Assembly (NCBI RefSeq): GCF_001808185.1
Contig: NZ_CP017668.1
Span: forward strand, 3,658,001 to 3,722,000
Origin: Jeongeupia sp. USM3
Lineage (GTDB): Bacteria > Pseudomonadota > Gammaproteobacteria > Burkholderiales > Chitinibacteraceae
DNA: 64,000 nt
Direction: 5' to 3'
Below the pieces are notes generated by a model. That model searched no databases, was not told where the DNA came from, and saw nothing but the letters and a program-made list of their open reading frames with translations. Position numbers and translations under genes: made by a program. Shown here piece by piece: positions 41,951 through 50,851 of this stretch (position 1 is its first letter; the number at the start of each line of letters is the position of its first letter).

Positions 41951-41980
41951 GGGCCGCGGATCATCTCCGCGGCCCTTTTT
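41951..41980 (+). terminator. Rho-independent terminator after the arylsulfatase remnant
   Basis: Perfect stem GGGCCGCGGA-TCATC-TCCGCGGCCC followed by TTTTT. It is strong and intact, fitting recent decay of the gene in front. Confidence 0.9.
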
Positions 41981-42071
41981 CATGGTTCCTCAGTGCTGTT
42001 TTGCGGGAGGAGTCCACGGACCAGGACGTACTGGCAAGCGGGGACGACGCTGCCAGCAGAGTGCCAGCCGT

Positions 42072-43175
42072 TCAGTCGGCCAGTGCCGGATAGTCGGTAT
42101 AGCCGTGCTCGGCGCCGCCGTAGAAGGTGCTCTGGTCCGGCGTGTTCTGCGCCGCGCCGCGGCGGAAGCGTTCGACCAGATCCGGGTTGGCGATGAAGGG
42201 TCGGCCGTAGCCGATCGCATCGGCGGTGCCGCCGGCGAGGCGGGCTTCACCGGATTCGGCGCTGTAGCCGCCGCACGTGATGATCGCGCCGTTGTAATTG
42301 CTGCGCAGCGCGGCGCGGAAGGCGTCCGACAGCGGCGCGCCACCGGCCCAGTCCGGCTCGGCGATGTGCAGGTAGGCGAGGCCGCGCTTGGCGAACTCGG
42401 CCGCCAGATACGTCGCCATCGCTTCGGATTCGGCGTCCTGGATATCGTGGGCGACGAAGTTGGGCGACAGCCGCACGCCGACGTGGTCGGCACCGATTTC
42501 GGCGACGACGGCGTCGATCACTTCAAGCAGCAGCCGGGCACGGTTTTCCAGGCTGCCGCCGTAGCCGTCGGTGCGCTGGTTGCTGTTGGTCGACAGGAAC
42601 TGGTGCAGCAGGTAGCCGTTGGCCGAGTGCACTTCGACAAAGTCGAAACCGGCGCGTCTGGCGCGTGCCGTTGCGGCCGCGTAGGCGGCGACGATGCCCG
42701 GCAGTTCGGTGATGTCGAGCGCGCGCGGCGTGTCGGTCTGCACATTGGCCGGCGTGCCGTCTTCCTGCACGACGAAGCTCTTGGCACCCTCGGCACGGAT
42801 TGCCGACGGTGCGACCGGTGCCTGGCCGTTGTCCTGCAGCAGGTGGTGCGAGATCCGGCCGACGTGCCACAGCTGCAACGACAGCTTGCCGCCCCTGGCG
42901 TGCACGGCGTCGACGACGTCTTTCCAGCCGGCTTCCTGCGCGTCGGTGTAGATGCCCGGCGTCCACGCATAGCCCTGACCCTGGCGCGAAATCTGCGAGG
43001 CTTCGGTGACGATCAGCCCGGCGCTGGCGCGCTGGGCGTAGTAGGTGGCGTTGAGTGCGGTCGGCACGTCGCCGGGCTGGCCGGCGCGCGAGCGCGTCAG
43101 CGGCGCCATGATCAGCCGGTTGGCGAGGGTGGTGTGGCCGACGGTGAGCGGGGTCAGCAGTTTGTCGAGCGGCAT
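42072..43175 (-). CDS. nemA: N-ethylmaleimide reductase / alkene reductase (Old Yellow Enzyme)
   Basis: A 367-residue FMN enzyme that reduces activated alkenes, maleimides and nitro compounds with NADPH. Barrel motifs are NRLIMAPLTRSRAG (near 20), QLWHVGRISHH (near 100) and VEVHSANGYLLHQFLS (near 180) with the catalytic His-Asn pair. LHIAEPDWAGG and the C-terminal YGRPFIANPDLVERFR follow. It is closely similar to E. coli NemA. ATG 43175 has AGGATGGA about 8 bases upstream; an ATG three codons earlier is too near the same site. It is the last gene of the nemR group. Confidence 0.92.
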   Translation of the reverse strand: MPLDKLLTPLTVGHTTLANRLIMAPLTRSRAGQPGDVPTALNATYYAQRASAGLIVTEASQISRQGQGYAWTPGIYTDAQEAGWKDVVDAVHARGGKLSLQLWHVGRISHHLLQDNGQAPVAPSAIRAEGAKSFVVQEDGTPANVQTDTPRALDITELPGIVAAYAAATARARRAGFDFVEVHSANGYLLHQFLSTNSNQRTDGYGGSLENRARLLLEVIDAVVAEIGADHVGVRLSPNFVAHDIQDAESEAMATYLAAEFAKRGLAYLHIAEPDWAGGAPLSDAFRAALRSNYNGAIITCGGYSAESGEARLAGGTADAIGYGRPFIANPDLVERFRRGAAQNTPDQSTFYGGAEHGYTDYPALAD

Positions 43176-43251
43176 GATGTCCATCCTGTACTGGGTAAGG
43201 GGAGCGCACCCACCGGCGGCGGGTGCGGGGTACGGCAAAGGTGATGCGTGA

Positions 43252-44271
43252 TCAGTCGGCGACGCGGACGACGAGCTTGCCGAAGTTCCTGCCTTCCAGA
43301 AGACCGATGAAGGCTTCCGGCGCGCTGGCGAGGCCGTCGACGATGTCCTCGCGGAACTTCACCTGGCCGCTGGCGACCCACGGCGTCATCGCCGCGGCGA
43401 ACTCCGGATAGCGGTGGCCGTAGTCGTCCCAGATGATGAAACCCTGCATGCGGATGCGCTTTTTCAGCAGCGTCCCTGCCAGCAGCGGCAAGCGGTCCGG
43501 GCCGGGCGGCAGCGATTCGGCGTTGTACTGCGAGATCAGCCCGCAGACCGGCACGCGGGCGCCGGTGTTCAGCAGCGGCAGCACGGCGTCGAACACCGCG
43601 CCGCCGACGTTCTCGTAGTACACGTCGATGCCGCCTGGCGTCGCGGCGGCGAGCTCAAGCGCGAAGGTCGGGCTGCGGTGGTCGACGCAGGCGTCGAAGC
43701 CGAGTTCGTCGACGACGTAGCGGACCTTGTCGGCACCGCCGGCAATGCCGACGACGCGGGCGCCCTTGAGCCTGGCGACCTGGCCGACGACCGAGCCGAC
43801 CGCGCCGCTGGCGGCAGCGACGACGACGGTTTCACCGGGCTTGGGGTTGCCGATGTCGAGCAGGCCCATATAGGCGGTAAAGCCGGGCATGCCGAGTACG
43901 CCCAGTGCCAGCGACGGCTGCTTCAGCGCCGGATCGAGCTTGGTCAGTCCTTCGCCGTTCGACAGCGCGTACTCCTGCCAGCCGCTGAACGACAGCACCA
44001 GATCGCCCGGCGCGAAGTCCGGGTGGTTCGATTGCGCAACCCGGCTCACGGTGCCGCCGATCATGGTCTCGCCGATGGCGAGCGGCGGCGCGTACGACGG
44101 CGCGTCGCTCATCCGGCCGCGCATGTACGGGTCCAGCGACAGGTAGAGCGTCTTCAGCAGGACTTCGCCGGCGCCGGGCGCCGGCAGGGTTTCGGTTTCA
44201 AGGCGGAAGTCGCCCGGCGTCGGCGCGCCCTTGGGGCGCGAGGCGAGGACGATGCGGTGGTTGGTCGTCAT
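43252..44271 (-). CDS. curA: NADPH-dependent curcumin/2-alkenal reductase
   Basis: A 339-residue zinc-independent MDR enzyme, closely similar to E. coli CurA (LYLSLDPYMRGRMSD near 42, LGMPGFTAYMGLLDIG near 130, VVAAASGAVGSVVGQ near 150, KKRIRMQGFIIWDDYGHR near 280). It saturates the C=C bond of enones and alkenals such as those from lipid oxidation. It lies 76 bases before nemA and 19 bases after yqhD on the same strand. Confidence 0.92.
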   Translation of the reverse strand: MTTNHRIVLASRPKGAPTPGDFRLETETLPAPGAGEVLLKTLYLSLDPYMRGRMSDAPSYAPPLAIGETMIGGTVSRVAQSNHPDFAPGDLVLSFSGWQEYALSNGEGLTKLDPALKQPSLALGVLGMPGFTAYMGLLDIGNPKPGETVVVAAASGAVGSVVGQVARLKGARVVGIAGGADKVRYVVDELGFDACVDHRSPTFALELAAATPGGIDVYYENVGGAVFDAVLPLLNTGARVPVCGLISQYNAESLPPGPDRLPLLAGTLLKKRIRMQGFIIWDDYGHRYPEFAAAMTPWVASGQVKFREDIVDGLASAPEAFIGLLEGRNFGKLVVRVAD

Positions 44272-44290
44272 GGAAATGCTCCGTGGGGGA

Positions 44291-45448
44291 TCAGAGGGCG
44301 GCTTCGAGCACGCGGCGGCTCACGGCCGGGGTGACGTCGCCTTTTTCGCCGAGCGCGGTCATGCCGTGCGCTTCGAGCTGGCCAACCACCGCGTCGACGG
44401 CGTCGGCACCGAGGCCGTAGCCCGATAGCGTGGTCCTGACGCCCATGGCCTCGAAGAAGTCGCGGGTCCTGGCGATGGCCGCGTCGATGCGTTCGTCGTC
44501 GCTGCCGTCACGGATGCTCCAGACGCGTTCGGCGTACTGGACGAGCTTGGCGCGCTTGTCGGCACGGCGGACCTGCAGCATCGCCGGTAGCACGATCGCC
44601 AGCGTTTGCGCGTGGTCGAGCTCGTACAGTGCGGTCAGCTCGTGGCCGACCATGTGCGTTGCCCAGTCCTGCGGCACGCCGGCACCGATCAGGCCGTTCA
44701 GCGCCATCGTCGCGGCCCACATCAGGTTGGCGCGCACCTGGTAGTCATGCGGCGTCGCCAGCGCCTTCGGGCCGACCTCGATCAGTGTCTGCAGCAGGCC
44801 CTCGGCAAAGCGGTCCTGCACCGGCGCGTCGGCCGGGTAGGTCAGGTACTGCTCGACCACGTGGACGAAGGCATCGACGGCGCCGTTGGCGACCTGCCGC
44901 GGTGGCAGGCTGTAGGTCTTGGTCGGGTCGAGCACGGCAAACTGCGGGAACACCTTCGGGCTGTGGAACGGCAGCTTGGTCTTGGTCGCCTCGCGGGTGA
45001 TCACGGCGCCCTGGTTCATTTCCGAACCGGTGGCGGGCAGCGTCAGCACCGCGCCGAGCGGGAGTGCCGACTTGATGCGGGCGCCGCCGGTGACGAGGAT
45101 GTCCCACGCGTCGCCGTCATATTGCGCGGCGGCGGCGACGAACTTCGTGCCGTCGACGACCGAGCCACCGCCAACGGCGAGCAGGAAGTCGATCTGCTCG
45201 GCCTTGACCTGCGCCACGGCCTTCATCAGCGTCTCGTAACGCGGGTTCGGCTCGATGCCGGCGAACTCGAACACCGTGTGGCCCTCAAGCGCGGCGAGCA
45301 CTTCGTCATAGCTGCCGTTCTTCTTGATGCTGCCGCCGCCGTACAGCACCAGCACGCGTGCCTCGGCCGGGACCAGCGTGGCCAGATCGGCAATGCGGCC
45401 TTCGCCGAATACGATGTTGACGGGGTTATGGAAGTTGAACGATTGCAT
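44291..45448 (-). CDS. yqhD: NADPH-dependent aldehyde reductase YqhD
   Basis: A 385-residue iron-type alcohol dehydrogenase fold. The nucleotide loop is GGGSVVDGTKF near 95. The metal ligands are in NGAVDAFVHVVEQ (Asp and His near 190-196), MVGHELTALYELDHAQ (His near 265 and 279). E. coli YqhD is zinc-loaded and removes short aldehydes, glyoxal and lipid-peroxidation products. The first gene of the operon, with a NemR-type box 19-33 bases upstream of its start. Confidence 0.93.
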   Translation of the reverse strand: MQSFNFHNPVNIVFGEGRIADLATLVPAEARVLVLYGGGSIKKNGSYDEVLAALEGHTVFEFAGIEPNPRYETLMKAVAQVKAEQIDFLLAVGGGSVVDGTKFVAAAAQYDGDAWDILVTGGARIKSALPLGAVLTLPATGSEMNQGAVITREATKTKLPFHSPKVFPQFAVLDPTKTYSLPPRQVANGAVDAFVHVVEQYLTYPADAPVQDRFAEGLLQTLIEVGPKALATPHDYQVRANLMWAATMALNGLIGAGVPQDWATHMVGHELTALYELDHAQTLAIVLPAMLQVRRADKRAKLVQYAERVWSIRDGSDDERIDAAIARTRDFFEAMGVRTTLSGYGLGADAVDAVVGQLEAHGMTALGEKGDVTPAVSRRVLEAAL

Positions 45449-45466
45449 GGTGTGCTCCGTTTAAAT

Positions 45467-45481
45467 TAGACCGGTCGTCTA
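45467..45481. promoter_or_regulatory. NemR-type operator in front of yqhD
   Basis: TAGAC-CGGTC-GTCTA is a perfect inverted repeat. It differs from the E. coli NemR box form TAGACC-N4-GGTCTA by one missing base. It lies in the 93-bp gap between nemR and yqhD. Confidence 0.65.
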
Positions 45482-45541
45482 GTAAGCCGGCCAAAGAAAC
45501 GGCACTGTTGGTGCCGTCCCGGGTGGATTTGCGCGGTGAAC

Positions 45542-46135
45542 TCAGTCTTTCACGTTCAGCATGGTGCGGGTGGCGGTCAGCGCGGTGTGCAGGGCGCTGT
45601 CGTCACGGCGGATCTTGGTCAAGAGGCTGGCGCCGAGCCAGAGCTGGTACAGCGTCGCCGCGGTGTGTTCGGGGTCGAGCGCGGCGGGCAGCGAACCGTC
45701 GGCCAGGCCGGCTTCGACCAGCTTTGCCAGCCTTGCGACGACGCGGCCGGTGCCGCTCTTGATCGTGTCGCGGATCGGTTCGGACAGGTCAGAAACTTCG
45801 GCCGAGAGCTTGACCACCAGGCACTGCTCCTCGCAGCGGCAGTTGCCCTGCGTCGACAGCCAGCCATCCCAGTACGCCATCAGGCGCGCTTGTGCGCTGC
45901 GGCTGTCATCCAGAAACAGTGCGTCGAGCTGCGTCAGATAGTTGCTGAAGTACTGCTCGAACAGTTCCTTGCCGAACTGCTCCTTGGATTTGAAGTAGTG
46001 ATAGAACGAACCCTTGGGCACGCCGGCCGCGGTCAGGATCTCGGTCAGCCCGACCGCGGCAAAGCCCTTGCCGAGGATGATGGCTTCGCCGGTATCGAGG
46101 ATGTGCTGCTTGGTGTCGGGCTGTTCGTGTTTCAT
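45542..46135 (-). CDS. nemR: TetR-family electrophile-sensing repressor NemR
   Basis: 197 residues. The TetR helix-turn-helix is FAAVGLTEILTAAGVPKGSFYHYFKSKEQFG. The sensor region reads CRCEEQCLVVKLSAEVSDLSE. Cys105 aligns with the redox-sensing Cys106 of E. coli NemR, while Cys116 is replaced by Ser115, and two extra cysteines (99 and 101) lie just before. Oxidised or alkylated NemR leaves its operator and turns on nemA and related genes. ATG 46135 is preferred over a GTG three codons upstream. Confidence 0.9.
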   Translation of the reverse strand: MKHEQPDTKQHILDTGEAIILGKGFAAVGLTEILTAAGVPKGSFYHYFKSKEQFGKELFEQYFSNYLTQLDALFLDDSRSAQARLMAYWDGWLSTQGNCRCEEQCLVVKLSAEVSDLSEPIRDTIKSGTGRVVARLAKLVEAGLADGSLPAALDPEHTAATLYQLWLGASLLTKIRRDDSALHTALTATRTMLNVKD

Positions 46136-46155
46136 GCCGTGCACTTTAGCTTGAG

Positions 46156-46171
46156 TAGACCGGTCGGTCTA
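46156..46171. promoter_or_regulatory. NemR-type operator in front of nemR
   Basis: TAGACC-GGTC-GGTCTA, a perfect match to the TAGACC-N4-GGTCTA form, 21 bases upstream of the nemR ATG. It indicates autoregulation. Confidence 0.75.
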
Positions 46172-46200
46172 GTGTTGTTCGGCGTGATGATGACGAACGG

Positions 46201-47169
46201 TCAAAGATCCGCATCCCACGGCGGCGCGTCGCCCCAGGCGGCGCCGAGGAAATCGACAAAACTGCGCACCTTGGCCGACAGGAAGCGCCGGCTCGGATAA
46301 ACCGCCCACGCGGTGTAGTCGGGCAGGGCATGGTCGGCCAGCACGCGGACCAGCCGGCCGTCGCGCAGCGCGTCGCCGACGAGGAAGGTCGGCTGGGCGA
46401 TCAGCCCGGCACCGGCGATCGCGGCCTCGACCAGCACGTCGCCGTTATTGGCACGCAGGAAGCCGTTGACCTCGATGCTGTGCGCCGGCGGGCCGGTGAA
46501 CTCCCAACTGGTGCCGCGATCTGTGTAGCTGTAGCCGAGACACTGGTGCCGGCCCAGATCATCGGGCGTCGCCGGCGTGCCGTGCCGGGCCAGATAGTCC
46601 GGCGAAGCACAGACGACGACGCGAACCGACGCCAGCCGCCGGGCGATCAGCGTCGAAGCCTGCGGCTGGCGGCTGATGCGCAGCGCCAGATCGAAACCTT
46701 CGTCGACCAGATCGACGACGCGGTCGTTGACCGCCAGCTCGATGCCGACCTGCGGCTGGAGTGTGCGGAACCGGGGCAGCAGCGGCGCAAGGTGGCGGAT
46801 CGCGAACGACACCGGCGCGTTGACGCGCAGCACGCCGCTGGCGATCTGGCTGGCCGAGCTGACCGCCGCCTCCGCATCGGACAGATCGGCCAGCAGCGAT
46901 ACGCATTGCGCGTAATAGATACGGCCGGCCTCGGTCAGCGACATCGTCCGCGTCGTGCGCTGCAAGAGCCGCACGCCCAGATGCGCTTCGAGCTCGGCCA
47001 GCTGGCGCGAGACTGCGGTGGTCGACTGGCCCAGCCGCTCGGCGGCGCGGACGAAGCTGCCGGCGTCGACGACGGCGGTGAACACCTGCATGGCGGCAAA
47101 GCGGTCGATGGTGGTGCTCCGGTTATGGATAGGACTGATTATTGCGAATTTCGGGACGATAAATCGCAT
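46201..47169 (-). CDS. LysR-family transcriptional regulator
   Basis: 322 residues if the ATG at 47169 is used. The helix-turn-helix is MQVFTAVVDAGSFVRAAERLGQSTTAVSRQLAELEAHLG. The effector domain resembles the large group of LysR regulators with YSYTDRGTSWEF. The true start is unclear: ATG 47091 would begin inside the first helix, and ATG 47169 adds a 24-residue extension that is unusual. It is divergent from the DoxX and dioxygenase genes, its probable targets. Confidence 0.85.
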   Translation of the reverse strand: MRFIVPKFAIISPIHNRSTTIDRFAAMQVFTAVVDAGSFVRAAERLGQSTTAVSRQLAELEAHLGVRLLQRTTRTMSLTEAGRIYYAQCVSLLADLSDAEAAVSSASQIASGVLRVNAPVSFAIRHLAPLLPRFRTLQPQVGIELAVNDRVVDLVDEGFDLALRISRQPQASTLIARRLASVRVVVCASPDYLARHGTPATPDDLGRHQCLGYSYTDRGTSWEFTGPPAHSIEVNGFLRANNGDVLVEAAIAGAGLIAQPTFLVGDALRDGRLVRVLADHALPDYTAWAVYPSRRFLSAKVRSFVDFLGAAWGDAPPWDADL

Positions 47170-47277
47170 TATTGCATATTTATCCTGATCCGGCCCCGAC
47201 CTAAAGTGGCACCACTGCAACGGCACATGCCGAACCGCCTGCAACTAGACAGGCCACACCCAAACCGGAGACCCACG

Positions 47278-47682
47278 ATGATCGACCAACGCACCGCCCC
47301 CTATGCCGCACTGCTGCTGCGCCTTGCCCTCGGCGTGATGTTCCTGGCCCACGGCTTCACCAAGCTCCTGGTGTTCACGCTGCCGGGCACCGCGCAATTC
47401 TTTGCCTCGGTCGGCTTTCCCGGCTGGCTGGCGTATCCGACGACATTGGCCGAAATCGGCGGCGGCGCGCTGCTGATCCTCGGCGTGATGCCGCGCCTTG
47501 TCGCCGTGCCGCTGACCTTGCTGCTGGCCGGCGCCTCGACGGTCCACTTCGGCAACGGCTGGGCGTTCGGCAACCCGAACGGCGGCTGGGAATATCCGGT
47601 ATTCCTGACCGTGGCTGCCGCGGTGCTGACGCTGCTCGGCGACGGCAAGCTGGCCCTGGTGAAGAGCCCGGCTGCCAAGTAA
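47278..47682 (+). CDS. DoxX-family membrane protein
   Basis: 134 residues with four predicted transmembrane helices. It has the DoxX signature LLLRLALGVMFLAHGFTKLL near residue 12, the GFPGWLAYPTTLAEIGGGALLILG stretch, and a conserved FGNPNGGWEYP before the last helix. Members are quinone- or thiosulfate-linked or stress-induced membrane proteins of uncertain role. It is paired with the dioxygenase gene 60 bases downstream, a pairing often seen for induction by aromatic or quinone stress. Confidence 0.88.
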   Translation: MIDQRTAPYAALLLRLALGVMFLAHGFTKLLVFTLPGTAQFFASVGFPGWLAYPTTLAEIGGGALLILGVMPRLVAVPLTLLLAGASTVHFGNGWAFGNPNGGWEYPVFLTVAAAVLTLLGDGKLALVKSPAAK

Positions 47683-47742
47683 ATCCACAATCCCGAACCC
47701 GGATGGCCGATGGCCATCCGGCTTCGCGCCAGGAGAATGATG

Positions 47743-48528
47743 ATGACCCGACTGCCTGCCTTCTTTGTTTCCCACGGTTCGCCGATGCTGGCGCTCGATC
47801 CCGGCCACACCGGCGAGGCCTGGGCCCGGATCGCCGCCGGGCTGCCGCGCCCGCGCGCCATCGTCATGGTCTCGGCGCACCACCATGCGGCGATCACCAT
47901 GATCGGTTCGGCGGCAACGCACGACACGATCCACGATTTCTACGGCTTCCCGGCGGCGCTCTACCAGCAGCGTTACGACACGCAGGGTGATCCGGCGCTG
48001 GCGCAGCAACTGGCACAGGGGCTGGAAGCGGCCGGCTGGCCGGTGCAGCTCGATCCGCAGCGCGGCCTCGACCACGGCGGCTGGGTGCCGCTGAAGTCGT
48101 TCTACCCGGCTGCCGACATCCCGGTGGTGCCGCTGTCGATCAACGCGCGGCAAAGCCCGGCCTGGCACTACCGGCTGGGGCAGTTGCTCGCCGACTTGCT
48201 ACCGGACGACGTGCTGCTGATCGCCTCGGGCAGCCTGACGCACAATCTGTACGAATTCGAGCCGGGTTTCGACGGCGCACCGGCACTGCCCTATGTGACC
48301 GCTTTCCAGGAATGGATGCACGACAGGCTGCAGGCCGCCGACCTCGACGCCTTGCTCGACTACCGCCGGCAGGCGCCGGGCGCCGAACGTGCGCACCCGA
48401 GCGAAGAACATCTGCTGCCGCTGTACGTGACGCTGGGGGCGGCCGGCGCGGGAACGAGCGCCGTGCGCCATTACGACGGTGTAACCGAGCGCATTCTGGC
48501 AATGGATGTCTACGGTTTCAATCGATGA
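47743..48528 (+). CDS. DODA-type extradiol dioxygenase (YgiD/LigB family)
   Basis: A 261-residue zinc/iron-dependent class III extradiol dioxygenase that opens catechol-type rings (DOPA dioxygenase family). Metal ligands lie in FVSHGSPMLAL (His near 11), SAHHHAAITMIG (near 45) and IASGSLTHNLYEF (near 165). GLDHGGWVPLKSFYP near 107 is the family motif. Three ATGs in a row (47737, 47740, 47743) follow AGGAG; the last has the best spacing. Native substrate unknown. Confidence 0.88.
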   Translation: MTRLPAFFVSHGSPMLALDPGHTGEAWARIAAGLPRPRAIVMVSAHHHAAITMIGSAATHDTIHDFYGFPAALYQQRYDTQGDPALAQQLAQGLEAAGWPVQLDPQRGLDHGGWVPLKSFYPAADIPVVPLSINARQSPAWHYRLGQLLADLLPDDVLLIASGSLTHNLYEFEPGFDGAPALPYVTAFQEWMHDRLQAADLDALLDYRRQAPGAERAHPSEEHLLPLYVTLGAAGAGTSAVRHYDGVTERILAMDVYGFNR

Positions 48529-48570
48529 AAGAATAAATCCGTTCGTCATGGATGGATTTGGTCGGGCCCC

Positions 48571-48603
48571 GGCCGGCGCAGTGATGCACCGGCCTTTTTT
48601 TTT
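48571..48603 (+). terminator. Rho-independent terminator after the dioxygenase gene
   Basis: GGCCGG pairs with CCGGCC around a 12-base loop, followed by nine T. Confidence 0.8.
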
Positions 48604-49130
48604 GCCGTTTTCCGTGCGGCCAGGAGGCTGGGTACTGGCGGCGCTGAATGCTGATGTCCGGCGTTCAAATAGGCTGGCTTGGTGGATTCCAATGCGTGAT
48701 GCATGATTTTTCTGCCGGAAATGTCATTATTTTCATCCTTCACACTCGGGTCGTTGAGTTGGCGACGTTATATAAGTTGATGATATTTATCATCAATATT
48801 TGATGGCAAAGCTGTTGCTTTGCCCGGAACGGGGGGACGATCGGCCACGCACTCACGAAAGGCTGGAATTGGCACCACCCGTTCGGGTGGTTATCGAAAA
48901 TATCAGTGGCATGTATTGATCCATATCAATAAGCATTTACTTATGCGTTGTTGCTGTCTGCGGGCTTCACTATCCTCCGGCCGATGACATAGCGATGTAA
49001 TTAATACAAAAAAACCGCCGTCATTCTTAAATGCTGTTGTGTTTTCTTACAAGATTCGGGAAGTGGAGTGACGCATGAAAACTGGGATCAATCGGGTGCT
49101 GTCGTGGATCGTTCGGATCGGGGGACGATC
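48604..49130 (+). promoter_or_regulatory. Long leader of the chemotaxis receptor gene with three hairpins
   Basis: Over 500 bases with no gene that I can support. It is AT-richer than its surroundings and holds three perfect stem-loops: GATGATA-TT-TATCATC (48779-48794), GGCAAAGC-TGTT-GCTTTGCC (48805-48824) and ACCACCC-GTTC-GGGTGGT (48874-48891). A short ATAAG-CATTTA-CTTAT palindrome follows at about 48930, and the FNR box lies between. The set could be a structured 5' element of unknown type. Confidence 0.4.
48916..48929 (+). promoter_or_regulatory. FNR/ANR-type operator
   Basis: TTGAT-CCAT-ATCAA is a perfect match to the TTGAT-N4-ATCAA consensus of FNR/CRP-family oxygen or nitric oxide regulators. 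TATCCT at 48971-48976 could be the -10 box, which would put the site near -61, a known class I position. It implies oxygen-dependent control of the chemotaxis receptor. Confidence 0.65.
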
Positions 49131-50750
49131 ATGAAAATCACGACCAAACTGGTACTGCTGAATGCAGTCGGTATTGCAACGTTCGCGCTGCTGGTGGCGA
49201 CGGTGTTCTGGCGGGTTTCCTCGGTAAAGGACAGCGCGCACGACATCACCAGCAACATCGTGCCGACGCTGGCGACCGTGCCGCAGATCAACCAGGAGTT
49301 CGCCGAGGCACGCCGTCAGGCACTGATGTGGACCGCGGTACAGCCGGAGGACGAGAAGGCCGTCAAGGAAAGCTTCTTCGCGACGCGGGAGCGCCTGGCA
49401 AAGGCGCTGCAGAGCTATGAAAAGGCGATCGAGCTCGACGCCCCGGACGTGAAGGAACGGGACATTGCGCTCTTCAAGGCTGTGGTCGATGCCCAGGCCA
49501 CGTGGATCAGGCTGACCGATCAGCTGATGGCGCTCGAAGGCAAGGAAGTACGGCTCGACTTCCTGCGCAAGGTGACCTCGCCGGCCGCCGACAAGGTGTT
49601 TGTCGCGGTGTCCGAGCTGGTGCAGTTCAACGTCGATCTGGGCAACCGGCGCAGTGCCGAAGTTGCTGCCGACATCCAGACGCTGTATGCCACGGTGATT
49701 GCGATCGGTGCTGCCGGCTGTGCCGCGCTGCTGGTGGTCGGCTTCGTGATTTCGCGCAGCATCGCGCAATCGCTGCACCGGCTGCAGCAGGAAACGGCCG
49801 AAATCGGCAAGACGCTCGATTTCACCCGGCGCTTCGACGCCGGATCGCGCGACGAAATCGGCGTGACCGCATCCGCGCTCAATGATCTGCTCGGCGTGGT
49901 GCAGCAGAGCCTCGGGGCGATTGCCGGGGTCAGCCGCAATGTCGGCCTGCGCGCCGGCGAGCTGGCGACCAGCACCAACGAGCTGTCGGCCGCCAACGAG
50001 ATGGTCAGCAGTTCGTCGTCGGCGATGGCTGCGGCGGTCGAGGAAGTGACCGTCAGCATTGCCCACGTGGCCGAGCGCTCGCAGGAGACGCGCGTACTGG
50101 CGCAGCAGGCCGGCGATCTGGCCGCGACCGGCGGCATGGCCATCACCGAAGCGATCGACAAGGTCGACCGGATCGCCGAGCGCGCCAATCTGACCGCACA
50201 GCAGGTCGAGGCGCTGTCGCAGAAGGCCGAAAACATCAGCACCGTGGTCACGGCGATCAAGGAAATCGCCGAGCAGACCAATCTGCTGGCGCTGAATGCA
50301 GCCATCGAGGCGGCGCGGGCCGGCGAAGTGGGGCGCGGCTTCGCGGTGGTCGCCGACGAGGTGCGCAAGCTGGCCGAGCGTACCGGCACGTCGACGCAGG
50401 AAATAGCCCAGACCATCGCGCAGATGCAGAGCGAGGCACTGCACACCGTGACGGCAATCCGGCTGACCGTTGAAGAGGTTGCAGCGGGCGTGAACCACGT
50501 GACATCGGCGGGCGAGGTGGTGGCGCAGATCAAGGACAGCGCGCAGGCGGTGCTCTCGAGCGTCAACGACATCTCGGATGCGATGCGCGAGCAGAGCATG
50601 GCCAGCAACAGCATGGCGCAGGAAATCGAAAAGGTCGCGCAGATGACCGAGGAAACCAGCGCCAATGCACACGGTACGGCCGAAGTCGGCGCGCAGCTTC
50701 ACGGCTACAGCGACGAATTGTTGGGCGTCGTGGCGCGCTATAAGGTCTGA
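49131..50750 (+). CDS. Methyl-accepting chemotaxis protein
   Basis: 539 residues. TM1 is near 8-28 and TM2 near 185-207 (VIAIGAAGCAALLVVGFVISRS). A roughly 155-residue periplasmic four-helix-bundle sensor lies between, then a HAMP domain (about 208-260). The long coiled-coil signalling domain ends at the highly conserved hairpin tip TNLLALNAAIEAARAGEVGRGFAVVADEVRKLAERT (near 380-415). The ATG at 49131 with GGGGGA upstream is used; the frame is open further upstream but lacks a membrane start. The ligand is unknown. Confidence 0.92.
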   Translation: MKITTKLVLLNAVGIATFALLVATVFWRVSSVKDSAHDITSNIVPTLATVPQINQEFAEARRQALMWTAVQPEDEKAVKESFFATRERLAKALQSYEKAIELDAPDVKERDIALFKAVVDAQATWIRLTDQLMALEGKEVRLDFLRKVTSPAADKVFVAVSELVQFNVDLGNRRSAEVAADIQTLYATVIAIGAAGCAALLVVGFVISRSIAQSLHRLQQETAEIGKTLDFTRRFDAGSRDEIGVTASALNDLLGVVQQSLGAIAGVSRNVGLRAGELATSTNELSAANEMVSSSSSAMAAAVEEVTVSIAHVAERSQETRVLAQQAGDLAATGGMAITEAIDKVDRIAERANLTAQQVEALSQKAENISTVVTAIKEIAEQTNLLALNAAIEAARAGEVGRGFAVVADEVRKLAERTGTSTQEIAQTIAQMQSEALHTVTAIRLTVEEVAAGVNHVTSAGEVVAQIKDSAQAVLSSVNDISDAMREQSMASNSMAQEIEKVAQMTEETSANAHGTAEVGAQLHGYSDELLGVVARYKV

Positions 50751-50851
50751 GGCGCCACGGTGTCGCCACGGCGATCGCGGTTGCCGCCGGCGTGATCCGC
50801 CAGATGCCGGCCGGTGGCGTGGCTGGCCGGATCAGGAGGGGCGCCAGCGGC

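Noticed and set aside
42000..42071. A small gene downstream of nemA
   Set aside because: No frame with start, ribosome binding site and plausible composition; only noncoding sequence before the terminator at 41951.
48779..48960. A c-di-GMP (GEMM) riboswitch before the chemotaxis receptor
   Set aside because: GGCAAAGC and CACGCA fragments are present, but the order, the tetraloop-receptor elements and the GGGACGCAAAGCC block do not fit the class.
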